This document shows, in pieces, positions 6,627-15,307 of a stretch of DNA of 48,018 nucleotides (position 1 is the stretch's first letter; each line of letters begins with the position of its first letter). The notes beneath the pieces were generated by a model that saw only the letters and a program-made list of their open reading frames with translations, searched no databases and was not told the DNA's origin. This DNA comes from Deltaproteobacteria bacterium. GTDB taxonomy: Bacteria; Myxococcota_A; UBA796; JAFGLY01. Location of the stretch: positions 1 to 48,018 of the forward strand of contig JAFGLY010000215.1 of NCBI GenBank assembly GCA_016927815.1. Direction: 5' to 3'. The position numbers and the translations under genes are program-made.

Positions 6627-8030
6627 ATGGGCGCACCCGATCCGAACACCCAGGTCAGCTCCCGTCCGGTATCGGTGCACATCCTGGTCGTCTCGTCGAG
6701 TCGATCCGTAGAGACGGACCTCGCGGGGCCGGTGATGGAGGACCGCATCCTGGTCGCAGGCCATCGCGTCCTCGGGCGGGACTTCGTGGGGGACGAGGAG
6801 TCGCTCGTCCGCAGCCGGGTGCGAGACCTCGTCACCCGCCCCGGACTGGACGTCCTCATCGTGACCGGAGGCACCGGCTGCAGCCTCAAGGATCGCACGC
6901 CCGAGGCGGTGCGCCCGCTGTTCGACCTCGAGGTGCCCGGGTTCGGGGAGATGTTCCGGATCCTGTCCATGGGGGAGATGGGCCCAGCGGTCATGCTCTC
7001 CCGGGCCGCCGCGGGGTTCGTGGGGTCCACGTTCGTGGTGCTCCTGCCCGGTTCGCCCTCGGCCTGCGCCCTCGCCCTCGACCGGCTGATTCTCCCCGAG
7101 ATCCGCCACCTGGCCTGGGAGCGTCGACGCGATCGGGCAACGCTGCTCGAGGGCGTGACCAGCACGCTTCCCCCGTGGCCGACCCCGCATGGGCCGCCTT
7201 TCTCCGAACCGCTCGCGTCGAGTTCGTTTCCGCCGTCTGCCAGCCAGAGCGATCCCGGCATCGGGACGCCGGCGTCGGCCACCGAGCCCGGTTTCCCCTC
7301 GCCGCCCGCCACCACCTCCCACCCGGGTCTGGGGGGCGCCCCGACGTCCCGGACAGCCCAGCCCCCCGGGAGTCCACCGACTCGCGCGGGCACCACGCTG
7401 CCTCCCGCACCCATGCGCTCCCCTTTGTCGGACCGCCCTCACGTCGATTTCCTGCCCATGTCCGCCTCGGCGTCCCTCCCGCCCTCCTCGCTCGTGACCG
7501 GCGGGGCATCCCCCGCCGCGCCCGGCTGGAAGGACGCACTCCTGGCGCTCGGCGCCGAGGTCCGCCAGGGGGAGCCGCCCTTGAGGGACCTGCTGCGGAC
7601 CAACACGTCGCTCACCGACGTGCTCCACTCCGCGGGCCAGCGCGCGGTGCTGAGCCTCCCGGACGGGTTCATCCTGGGCCTGTACGGCTTTCCGGACCTG
7701 ATCCGGCCATCGTCCAAGGTCCTCGCGGTGGGTCCCGGTTCCCCGTGGGGGGTGCTCGTGGCCCTCCACCGCTACCCACGGGTCGCGGGCCTGGCGGCCC
7801 GGCCGTCTTTGCTGGGCCTCCCGGATCCAGACATGGACGTGCGCGCCTGGACGCGGGAGACCACCGGGTTCGTGTGCCCCGGCGGAGGGCGGGCCTTCGC
7901 CATCGAGGGCGCCACCACCTTCATTCTGCGGCAGGATCGCGTCTGGTCCTGGGACGGCCGTCGCCAGCGCGAAGAGGGAGCCCCGCTGGCGGTGATCGGA
8001 TCGCTCGCCTTGAGGTGGAGTGCCCGATAG
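6627..8030 (+). CDS. MoaB/Mog-domain protein with long linker and unknown C-terminal domain
   Basis: 467 residues. Residues about 15-165 are a MoaB/MogA-type molybdopterin-binding domain: HILVVSSSR start, LIVTGGTGCSLKDRTPEAV, the VPGFGEMFRILSM stretch, AAGFVGSTFVVLLPGSPSA and a final LPEIRHL. This fold adenylates molybdopterin in molybdenum-cofactor synthesis. Residues about 165-300 are a low-complexity Pro/Ser/Thr linker (SQSDPGIGTPASATEP and similar). Residues about 300-467 form a compact, coding-like domain I do not recognise (LPDGFILGLYGFPDLIRPSS, FVCPGGGRAFAIEGAT). Typical MoaB proteins are about 170 residues, so this is an unusual fusion. No other molybdenum-cofactor gene is in the window. 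It converges on the export gene wza. Confidence 0.8.
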   Translation: MGAPDPNTQVSSRPVSVHILVVSSSRSVETDLAGPVMEDRILVAGHRVLGRDFVGDEESLVRSRVRDLVTRPGLDVLIVTGGTGCSLKDRTPEAVRPLFDLEVPGFGEMFRILSMGEMGPAVMLSRAAAGFVGSTFVVLLPGSPSACALALDRLILPEIRHLAWERRRDRATLLEGVTSTLPPWPTPHGPPFSEPLASSSFPPSASQSDPGIGTPASATEPGFPSPPATTSHPGLGGAPTSRTAQPPGSPPTRAGTTLPPAPMRSPLSDRPHVDFLPMSASASLPPSSLVTGGASPAAPGWKDALLALGAEVRQGEPPLRDLLRTNTSLTDVLHSAGQRAVLSLPDGFILGLYGFPDLIRPSSKVLAVGPGSPWGVLVALHRYPRVAGLAARPSLLGLPDPDMDVRAWTRETTGFVCPGGGRAFAIEGATTFILRQDRVWSWDGRRQREEGAPLAVIGSLALRWSAR

Positions 8031-8045
8031 CCCGCGGCCGGCGCG

Positions 8046-8849
8046 TCAGAAGACCCGCTGCTCGACGACCACCTGGTCCCCGGGCTGGAGGAGCACGTCC
8101 TCGGCCCGTCCCGCGAGGATCCGCTTCAGGTTCACCTTCAAGCGTTCGCCTCCGCGCAGGATGTAGGTCTCCCTCAGGTTGGCGTACGTCTTGGGACCGC
8201 CGGCCTCGGCCACCGCGCGGCTCACGGTGAGGCCCTCGCGGAAGGGCACGGTGCCGGTCTTCTCGACCTGCCCGCTCACGTAGACCAGGAGCCCCTCGGC
8301 GACGTTGACCACGTCCCCCGCCCGGATTTCGATGTTGCCCTCCCCACCGGCCAGCACCTCGTCCATCTTGAGGACGATCGATTGGCTGGCTCCGTCCACC
8401 GTCCTCTGGACGTGGATCTCCCGCGCGGCCTTCTCGGCGTTCAGGCCCCCAGCGAGCGCGAGGAGTTCCAGCATGCGCGTGGGGCGCTGCAGGTAGACCA
8501 CTCCGGGCTTGCCCACCGCGCCCAGCACCTGCACCGCACGGCTGCCGTACTCGGTGACCTGGATCGTGACGTCCGGGCGCACCAGGTACCGCTCCCCGTA
8601 GAGGCGCGTGAGCGTGTCGTCCAGGGACGAGACGGTCAGGCCCGCCACCCCGACCTCCCCGAGCAGGGGCAGCGCCAGGACGTCGCCGTCGTGCACCCGG
8701 AACGTGCCGCTCAGGTCGGGCTCGTTGAAGACACGGATGTCGAGCAGATCCCCGGTGCCCACCACGTAGGCGGAGGCATCGACCTCCTGGGCGCGGGCGA
8801 GGCCCGCGGGCCACGCAAGGCAGAGCAGGATCGACACGGCCGGATGCAT
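8046..8849 (-). CDS. polysaccharide export protein (Wza/outer-membrane auxiliary type)
   Basis: 267 residues from the ATG at 8849 (GAGGTG 8 bases upstream; the open frame extends a little further but the signal peptide starts here). Residues 1-22 are a signal peptide ending LARAQ. The Poly_export domain follows (YVVGTGDLLDIRVFNEPDLSG, about 28-48, through IQVTEYGSRAVQVLGAV). Two SLBB-like beta-grasp repeats (VLGAVGKPGVVYL and VYVSGQVEKTGTVPF) complete it, ending with the LQPGDQVVVEQ motif. There is no lipobox cysteine, unlike E. coli Wza. It should form the periplasmic/outer-membrane export channel of the polysaccharide. It is the last gene of the leftward wzc-wecA-wza operon, 76 bases after the transferase gene. 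Confidence 0.88.
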   Translation of the reverse strand: MHPAVSILLCLAWPAGLARAQEVDASAYVVGTGDLLDIRVFNEPDLSGTFRVHDGDVLALPLLGEVGVAGLTVSSLDDTLTRLYGERYLVRPDVTIQVTEYGSRAVQVLGAVGKPGVVYLQRPTRMLELLALAGGLNAEKAAREIHVQRTVDGASQSIVLKMDEVLAGGEGNIEIRAGDVVNVAEGLLVYVSGQVEKTGTVPFREGLTVSRAVAEAGGPKTYANLRETYILRGGERLKVNLKRILAGRAEDVLLQPGDQVVVEQRVF

Positions 8850-8925
8850 CGGGCGCACCTCGACAAAGGAACACGCGGAGCCGGATAACCGATCCGCCAC
8901 GGTGCGGGTCCGTTTCGGGAGTCCT

Positions 8926-10425
8926 TCAGGATCCGTGCTTGGCAGGCATCGACCCGTCGGATGGCGGACCAGCGCGTGTGCCCGCCAGGGCCTCTGCCAC
9001 CACGCTCACGAGCAGCTCCTGGTGCGGCCCGAAGACCTTCTCCTGGCGGTACCAGCAAGCCTGGAACCAACCTGCACCGCTCCCTTTCGGACCCTGGATC
9101 GGCACCTGGGTGCACTGGAGATCCTGGAAATGCACGCCCGGGTTCCGGGTGAGCGCCTCCCCCTGCCAGACCCGCTCCGGAGCGTCCGGCCCCCCATTCC
9201 ACGCGATCCGCTCCCATCCCAGGTCCGGCGCGGCCTCCCGCAGCAGGTTCCAGGCGGCTTCCTCTCCAGCCGCGGTCCGGATCCGGTCCCGAAGGGACAG
9301 GACCAGGGCCGAGCGGGCCGCCGCGGCCTCCTCGAACGTCCCGAGGGCACGGTCCCTGCGTCCGGCGCGGATGATCCGGTCGTACCCGAGGTACCGGACA
9401 GCTGCGAACAGGGCCGCGGCGGTGACCACGAGGGTCACGGCCGAGAGCACGTCGCTCGCCGAGACGAACACCAGCGCGATGCCTCCCATCGCGGCGCTCA
9501 CGCCGTAGAGGAACGCCACCGATCGCCGCTGGGACAGGCCCCGACGGAGCAGGAGGTGGTGCACGTGAAGCTGGTCGGGCGAGAAGATCCGCTTCCCGGT
9601 GAGGGTGCGACGGACCACGGCCATGGCCAGGTCGAAGAGGGGCAGCCCCAGGGCCAGGAACGCGGCCATCAACGAGAACACCGCGTAGGACTTCTGGGAG
9701 GAGTGCGCGGCCACGAGCGCGAGGACGAACCCCAGGAAGAGGCTGCCGGTGTCGCCGAGGATCACGCTGGCCGGGTTGACGTTGAACACCAGGAATGCGG
9801 CCGCCGCGCCGAGCAGGCCGGCCAGGATCAGCGCCACCGGAGCGGTCTCCGGGGTGTCCCGCGTGGCCAGGGACATCACCAGGAGCGCGCTGCCGGCCAG
9901 GATGGCGACACCCCCCGCGAGCCCGTCCATGCCGTCGATGAGGTTGAGCGCGTTGGTGACCAGCACGAACCAGAGCACGGTGACCACGACGGCGAACCAC
10001 CCGAAGTGGATCGGACCCACGAACGGGATGCTGATGAACTCGATTCGGACCCCCACCCCCCACACGACGAGCGCGGCCGCCACCTGTCCTGCCAGCTTGA
10101 TCCAGGCCCGCATGCCCTTGAGATCGTCCCACAGGCCCACGGCCACGATGACCGCCCCCCCACCGGTCAGGGCCGCCACCAGGGCGCGCTGCTGGAGGAT
10201 GGCCCTCGTGAGGTCGTTCTCGTACACGGCGACCAGGAGCGCAAGGGGCAGGGCGAACGAGATCACCAACGCCAGGCCGCCCAGGCGGGGGATGGGCCGC
10301 GTGTGGATGTGGCGGTCGCCGCCGACGTCCACCAGGCCTCGCCTCGTGGCCAGATCGCGGACCTTGCGCGTCAGCAGGATCCCCAGGAGGAACGAGAGGC
10401 CGAAGGCGACGAGGAGGGTCCGCAT
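8926..10425 (-). CDS. WecA-like undecaprenyl-phosphate sugar-phosphate transferase with C-terminal extension
   Basis: 499 residues, about eleven membrane helices in residues 1-345. The MraY/WecA (GT4-like PNPT) motifs are clear: RPIPRLGGLA (about 43-52), GLWDDLKGMRAW with the Asp pair at 100-101, NALNLIDGMDGLAGG (158-172), NPASVILGDTGSLFLG and the histidine motif SPDQLHVHHLLLRRG. These enzymes transfer a HexNAc-1-phosphate from UDP-sugar to undecaprenyl phosphate and start polysaccharide repeat synthesis. The last 150 residues (RRDRALGTFEEAAAARSAL onward) are an extra cytoplasmic domain absent from E. coli WecA, with no motif I recognise. It starts 9 bases after the wzc stop and is clearly cotranscribed. 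Confidence 0.9.
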   Translation of the reverse strand: MRTLLVAFGLSFLLGILLTRKVRDLATRRGLVDVGGDRHIHTRPIPRLGGLALVISFALPLALLVAVYENDLTRAILQQRALVAALTGGGAVIVAVGLWDDLKGMRAWIKLAGQVAAALVVWGVGVRIEFISIPFVGPIHFGWFAVVVTVLWFVLVTNALNLIDGMDGLAGGVAILAGSALLVMSLATRDTPETAPVALILAGLLGAAAAFLVFNVNPASVILGDTGSLFLGFVLALVAAHSSQKSYAVFSLMAAFLALGLPLFDLAMAVVRRTLTGKRIFSPDQLHVHHLLLRRGLSQRRSVAFLYGVSAAMGGIALVFVSASDVLSAVTLVVTAAALFAAVRYLGYDRIIRAGRRDRALGTFEEAAAARSALVLSLRDRIRTAAGEEAAWNLLREAAPDLGWERIAWNGGPDAPERVWQGEALTRNPGVHFQDLQCTQVPIQGPKGSGAGWFQACWYRQEKVFGPHQELLVSVVAEALAGTRAGPPSDGSMPAKHGS

Positions 10426-10434
10426 GGGCGCCCC

Positions 10435-12699
10435 TCAGGCCTTCCTCCGGCCGGATCGGCCGTCGCCTTCGCCGTAGTAGTACACGGTATGGTAGTCGTA
10501 GTAGTAGTAGTAGCCGTAGCCGGCCTTGCGGACGTCGAGCTTGTTGACGATCGCGCCGAGGATCTCGGCCCCCATCTCGGCCAGTCGCGCCCGCGACTGC
10601 AGCACCAGCTCCCGCGCGGTGTGGTTGGACTCGATCACCAGCACCACGCCGTGGACCAGTCGGGACAGGATGAGGGGGTCGGCCACCGCGGTGACCGGCG
10701 AGGAGTCCACGAGGACGACGTCGTACTCCTTGAGATCGTCCAGGAGTTGCACCATCCGTTCGGAGCTCAGGATCTCGGCGGGGTTGGGGGGTCGCGACCC
10801 CGCCGCCATCAAGTGGAGATCCCGGACGTGGGTCTCCTGGATGCACTCGTTCAGCGGGGCCTCGCCCTGCAGGGCTGTCGAAAGCCCGCGATCGTTGGGC
10901 AGGCGGAAGAGCTTGTGCTGCGTGGGCCGCCTCAAGTCCGCGTCCACCAGCAGTACCCGGCTGCCGGTCATGGCGATGATCGCCGCGAGGTTCGAGGTCA
11001 CGAAGGACTTGCCCTCGCGGGGTGCCGCGCTCGTGACGAGCAGCCGCCGGTGCCTGCGTCGGCCTGCCGCGCCGGTCGCCTCCGACGCCCCCTGCGCCCC
11101 CATGGCGTCTCCCTCGAGGTGAAAGAGGATGTTCGTCCGGATGCTGCGCAGCGCCTCGGCCACCGGGGACCGGGGCCGTGCGTTCACGAAGATGGTCTGG
11201 TCACGCTCGTCCTGCAGCGCGGTCAGCTCCTGGGGCGGGAGGACCGGCACGGCCCCGAGGAACGGGACCCCGACGATCTCCTCGACGTCCTCCCGGCTCT
11301 TCACGGTGTTGTCCACGTACTCCATGAAAAAGGCCAGTGCGATCCCGCCAAGCAGGCCCACGATGAGGGACCAGGGGAGGTTCACGCGCAGCAGGGGGCG
11401 CACGATCCGGCCCGTGGGCTTGGCCGCGTCGACCATCCAGATGTTGTTGCTCTCGATGAACTGCTGGAGCCCGGCATCCGAGAGCAGCGCGACCTCCGCG
11501 GCCCGCTGGTCGAGCGTCTTGTAGAACGCCGTGTTCTGCTCGGCCTCGTCCTTCATGTCGTTGAGGTTCAGGAACCGTCGATCCAGGTCGCCCAGCTCGC
11601 TCTTGACCTGTTCGAGTTCGAAGGCCAGCGCCTTCTCCTGGGTGACCAGCAGGTCCAACCTGGCCCGCTGGCCCGCCAGGATCTGGTCGGCCTGATCCTT
11701 GATCTGTGCCTCGACCTCCACGAGTTGGCGTCCGATCTCCCCCATGCTGGGATGATCCGGGAGGTACCTGGAAGCGAGGGCGGATTGCTCCTTCTCGAGG
11801 TCCTGCCAGGACTGGATCAAGTTCTGGAGTACCGGATCCTCCGCGGCCAGGAGCCGGGCCAGGCCGACCCATGCCCCGGAACCCAGGAGCGAGCGGGCCT
11901 TGAGGTAGCCGCTCTCGACCTCCACCCGTCGTGCATGGGCCTCGCTCCAGGCCGCCTGCAGTCGCTCGAGGCTCATGCGGACCGCGGCGGACTGCTCCTC
12001 GAGACCGAGGAGCCCTTCCTCCGGGTACTTGTAGGCGTGGACCTTCTGGTTGGAGGCCTCCTTCTCGCTCCGAGCCTTCTGCTGGCGCTCACGGAGCCAG
12101 GAGAGCGCCCCCTCGGCGGCCTGCAGGGAGCGCGCCCGGTTGGCATCGATGTAGGCCTGGGCGATGGTGTTGGCGAAGAGCGCCGCGTCCTCTGGATCCG
12201 TGTGCCTCACGACCACGTTGACGAGACGCGTGTCCAACTCCGGATCGATCGTGAGCAGGCGGCGGAGGGTATCGATCCGCCTGTCTTTGTCGATCTCGTA
12301 GACGAACTGGTTTCCCTGATCCTCCAGTGCGTCCAGCGCCGACTGCAGCACGCGCTCGCTCTGCATGATGCGGTACTGGGTGTTGTAGAACATCCGCCGC
12401 TCCTCGGCGGTGGTCACGGTGAGTGCGTCCGTCACCTCCTCGACGTTGATGGCCGAGGTGGACTCCGGCGTGATCTCCAGGACCGCCCGACCCTCGTAGA
12501 CCTTCGGAGCCAGCAGGGTGTAGAGGGTGACCACGAGGACGACGATGCCCGTGAAGAGCAGGACGGTCTCCCGGCGCTTGCGGAGGATGAGCCAGTAGCG
12601 CAGGAGGCTGGCCTCCCGCCCCTCGGGGGCGTTCGAGCTTTCGGCGGTGGCAGGGGGCGCGGGCAGGCGGGCTCCGAGGTCCGGGGACGCGCGGGCCAT
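10435..12699 (-). CDS. Wzc-like polysaccharide co-polymerase / BY-type tyrosine autokinase
   Basis: 754 residues from the ATG at 12699 (GGGGAGGC just upstream). Residues about 30-70 hold the Wzz domain start and first membrane helix (VLLFTGIVVLVVTLYTLLAP). A long periplasmic coiled-coil region follows, and the second helix is near LPWSLIVGLLGGIALAFFME. The cytoplasmic kinase has Walker A SAAPREGKS (557-565), Walker A' VLLVDADLRRP (582-592) and Walker B VVLVDSSP (661-668). The C-terminal tail carries ten tyrosines in about 15 residues (728-742), the autophosphorylation cluster typical of BY-kinases. It controls chain length and, through phosphorylation cycles, assembly of the exopolysaccharide. 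It heads the leftward operon, divergent from the polymerase operon. Confidence 0.93.
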   Translation of the reverse strand: MARASPDLGARLPAPPATAESSNAPEGREASLLRYWLILRKRRETVLLFTGIVVLVVTLYTLLAPKVYEGRAVLEITPESTSAINVEEVTDALTVTTAEERRMFYNTQYRIMQSERVLQSALDALEDQGNQFVYEIDKDRRIDTLRRLLTIDPELDTRLVNVVVRHTDPEDAALFANTIAQAYIDANRARSLQAAEGALSWLRERQQKARSEKEASNQKVHAYKYPEEGLLGLEEQSAAVRMSLERLQAAWSEAHARRVEVESGYLKARSLLGSGAWVGLARLLAAEDPVLQNLIQSWQDLEKEQSALASRYLPDHPSMGEIGRQLVEVEAQIKDQADQILAGQRARLDLLVTQEKALAFELEQVKSELGDLDRRFLNLNDMKDEAEQNTAFYKTLDQRAAEVALLSDAGLQQFIESNNIWMVDAAKPTGRIVRPLLRVNLPWSLIVGLLGGIALAFFMEYVDNTVKSREDVEEIVGVPFLGAVPVLPPQELTALQDERDQTIFVNARPRSPVAEALRSIRTNILFHLEGDAMGAQGASEATGAAGRRRHRRLLVTSAAPREGKSFVTSNLAAIIAMTGSRVLLVDADLRRPTQHKLFRLPNDRGLSTALQGEAPLNECIQETHVRDLHLMAAGSRPPNPAEILSSERMVQLLDDLKEYDVVLVDSSPVTAVADPLILSRLVHGVVLVIESNHTARELVLQSRARLAEMGAEILGAIVNKLDVRKAGYGYYYYYDYHTVYYYGEGDGRSGRRKA
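10474..10518 (-). repeat. trinucleotide repeat encoding the Wzc tyrosine tail
   Basis: Plus strand carries five uninterrupted GTA units followed by further GTA-containing codons; on the coding strand these are TAC codons for the tyrosine cluster. Slippage would change the number of phosphorylatable tyrosines without breaking the frame. Confidence 0.75.
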
Positions 12700-12724
12700 G
12701 CCTCCCCGTATCTCCGGCCCGAAC

Positions 12725-12755
12725 CCCGGGTCAACGCGGCGCCGTGCGACCCGGG
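12725..12755. promoter_or_regulatory. inverted repeat between divergent polysaccharide operons
   Basis: CCCGGGTC (12725-12732) and GACCCGGG (12748-12755) are perfect 8-base arms around 15 bases. A weaker outer pair (GTATCtCCGG at 12709-12718 and CCGGgATAC at 12781-12789) flanks it. The 127-bp gap between wzc and the rightward operon must hold both promoters, so this may be an operator. No clear -35/-10 pair was seen. In such GC-rich DNA, chance palindromes are common. Confidence 0.35.
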
Positions 12756-12826
12756 TGCACGGCTGTCCCGGCCCGCAGTGCCGGGATACGGGCGGGCAAA
12801 GGACGTCCGGCCCCCCAGGAGCGCGC

Positions 12827-15304
12827 ATGGACGAAGGACCCGTGGTGGCCGATCGCGAACGCCTTCGCCGCAGGGACCGACGCCTCGCCATCCTCCTCTC
12901 GCTCCTGTTCTTCCTCTCGATCCTCCCCTTCGCGACGGTCCACGCCCCCTGGAGGCTCGTCCTGGCTTCGGCCGCGGGGGTCGGTGGGTTCCTCGCCCTG
13001 GCCGCCACCACCCACCTGCCCACTCCGTCGCGTGCCCGCCTGTGGGTGGGGGCCGGCGCGCTGGCCGCCCTGCTGGTCATGGCGCTGCCGCTCCTCCCGG
13101 TACCCGCAGCGCTCGGCGCCCTGCTTCAGCCGGGGTTCGGTCCCACGGTGGACCGCGTCCTGTCCGTGGTCGGCCCCGGCCTTCGGCCGCTCGCCCTGGA
13201 CCCCTGGGAGGGCGTGCTGGAGTGGGCCGTGGCCTGCGGGCTCGTGCTGCTCGCCCTCGGCTTCTCCCGCATGTTCCGCTCCTACCGACGCGCGCGGCGT
13301 ACCGCGGCGATCCTGGTGTCGAGCGGCGTAGTCCTGGTGGCCATCTTCCTCGTCCACCAGCGCACGGGCGCCACGCACATCTGGTGGGGGACCGGCGTGC
13401 CCGCTTCGGCTCGGGAGGCGTTCTTCGCCCCCTTCGTGAACCCCAACCACGGAGGCATCGCCTGCGCCGCCCTGCTTCCCCTGGCTCTGGCGCTCGTGGT
13501 CGCCCGTCGTTCCGACGTCGGGATCGTGGGTTGGATCCTGGCCTCGATCGTGCTGGTGGCCGGGGTGGTCTGCTCCGGCAGCCGGGGGGCGGTGCTGGCG
13601 CTCGCGACCGGCTCCGTCGTGCTGGCCCTGCTCTCCGGCCGCCGAATCTGGCGCTGGGTCCTCGCGATCGTCGCGGTGATCCTGGCACTGGTGATCGGGT
13701 ACCTGGGGCCCCGGACGCTCGCGCTGGCCCTCACCGCGGCGGTCTCTCCCGATACCCTGACGATCGTCGAGGGGGGCTACTCGGACCTCCTGACCGGTCG
13801 CGCGGCGCTCTGGCAGGAGGCTGGGTCCGTGGTCCGCGGTGCCCCGCTCCTGGGCGTGGGGCCAGGCGGGTTCGACGACGCGGACCAGATGGCCCGGACC
13901 CTGCCCGCCTACGCCGTCGCAGTCCATGCCCACTCGGATCCTCTGCAGATCGCGGCCGAACACGGCCTGCCGGTGCTCCTCCTCTGGGTCGCGGTCCTCG
14001 TCGGCCTCGCCATGCGTGCCCTCGGGGTGGCCAGGCGGCATGCCCAGGCCGAGGTGCGCCTGTTCGCCTCGGCCTTCCTGGCGTCCGCGGCAGCCCTGTT
14101 CGCAGCTTCCCTCGTGGACTTTCCGCTTCGCATCGGGGCGTTGTCCGTCCTGGCCGCGCTCCAGGCCGGCACGCTCCTGGGTCTCGGCGCCGACGCGGAC
14201 GACCCCGGACCCGAGCGCGCGCGGTGCGCGCTGGTGCGCCTGCCCGCGGTCGCGTTCGGGCTCCTGGGGGTGGCCGTCGGCTGGCGGCTCCTGTCCGCGC
14301 CGCTCGAGCACACCGCCTGGGGGTCCTCTTCGGCGGCCCTCACCCGAGCCGCCCTCGCCCTCGAGGAAGCCCGCCGCGACCCCGAGGCCGCCGCGACCTT
14401 CCTGGATCGCGCGGAGCGCGGATACCGGGAGGCCGCACGGCGCCGCCCCGCGGAGCGCGCGGCCCTCCAGGCGCTCGGCCGTTTCCTGGAGGCACGAGGA
14501 GACGACGCTGCTGCGCTCGATGCCTGGATGGCCGCGAGTGCCGTCCATCCCTCCCTTCCCTGGCCCTGGCGGGACCTGGCCAGGTTCTACCGGCGCCAAG
14601 GCGAGCACGACCTGGCGGAGATCGCCTGGGCGCGCATGCTCGACTGCGGGTTCCCTCCGGATCGCGAGATCCACGACGCCTTGGTGCTCGAGGTGCTGCT
14701 CGGTCCAGGCGATCCCGTGGTGACCGCCCGCCGCGTGCTTCCGGATCGTCCCGAGGGCCTGCGGGCCGGCGCCCGCGTCCTGTCGGACATGGGCTACGAG
14801 GACGAGGCCGAACGTCTCCTGCGCCAGGCCGCCGTGGGCGACGACTGGAGCCGCTTCCATCTGGCGAGCTTTCTCGTGGACCGGGGGCGCCCCGCCGAGG
14901 CTCTGCCCCTCGCCGAGGATCCCCGAGCCCGTTGCTGGCCCACCGTGATCACGGCCGATGCGCTGCTGGCCCTGGGGCGCTGGAACGAGGCGGTGGTCGC
15001 CTACGACCTGGCCATTGGTCGCTGCCCCCCGAACGACCTGCGTTCGAGGATCGGCCTCGCTCGGGCCCGGGTGGGTCTGGGCGACGTGCGGGGGGCGCGT
15101 TCCCTGGACGCCCTGGTCGACGAACAGCCGGAAAACGCGCGGATTCGCCGCCTGGCCATCCAGGCGTGGCGGAGCCAGGGACGTCTCGATCGCGTCCGGA
15201 TTCACCTCGAGGCCTTGGTGAACGCGGGCCTCGCCACCCCGGCCGAGCGCCGAGCGCTCGCAGAGCCCACGGACGGGAGATCCCTCCCCGCTCCGGGGAA
15301 CTAG
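12827..15304 (+). CDS. O-antigen ligase/polymerase (Wzy-like) membrane protein with TPR domain
   Basis: 825 residues, ATG at 12827 with AGGAG 6 bases upstream. The first 460 residues contain about ten to twelve membrane helices. A larger periplasmic loop carries the Wzy_C/O-antigen-ligase features: NPNHGGIACAALL, CSGSRGAVLAL, LTGRAALWQEAGSVV and HAHSDPLQIAAEHG, whose His/Asp are typical of the family. The C-terminal half (about 490-825) is soluble and alpha-helical with TPR-like pairs (AERAALQALGRFLEARGDDAAALDAW, GRWNEAVVAYDLAIGRCP). This architecture is common in exopolysaccharide polymerases or protein glycosyl-ligases. It opens the rightward operon; the next gene follows after 3 bases. Polymerase versus ligase cannot be decided from sequence. 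Confidence 0.85.
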   Translation: MDEGPVVADRERLRRRDRRLAILLSLLFFLSILPFATVHAPWRLVLASAAGVGGFLALAATTHLPTPSRARLWVGAGALAALLVMALPLLPVPAALGALLQPGFGPTVDRVLSVVGPGLRPLALDPWEGVLEWAVACGLVLLALGFSRMFRSYRRARRTAAILVSSGVVLVAIFLVHQRTGATHIWWGTGVPASAREAFFAPFVNPNHGGIACAALLPLALALVVARRSDVGIVGWILASIVLVAGVVCSGSRGAVLALATGSVVLALLSGRRIWRWVLAIVAVILALVIGYLGPRTLALALTAAVSPDTLTIVEGGYSDLLTGRAALWQEAGSVVRGAPLLGVGPGGFDDADQMARTLPAYAVAVHAHSDPLQIAAEHGLPVLLLWVAVLVGLAMRALGVARRHAQAEVRLFASAFLASAAALFAASLVDFPLRIGALSVLAALQAGTLLGLGADADDPGPERARCALVRLPAVAFGLLGVAVGWRLLSAPLEHTAWGSSSAALTRAALALEEARRDPEAAATFLDRAERGYREAARRRPAERAALQALGRFLEARGDDAAALDAWMAASAVHPSLPWPWRDLARFYRRQGEHDLAEIAWARMLDCGFPPDREIHDALVLEVLLGPGDPVVTARRVLPDRPEGLRAGARVLSDMGYEDEAERLLRQAAVGDDWSRFHLASFLVDRGRPAEALPLAEDPRARCWPTVITADALLALGRWNEAVVAYDLAIGRCPPNDLRSRIGLARARVGLGDVRGARSLDALVDEQPENARIRRLAIQAWRSQGRLDRVRIHLEALVNAGLATPAERRALAEPTDGRSLPAPGN

Positions 15305-15307
15305 TCC

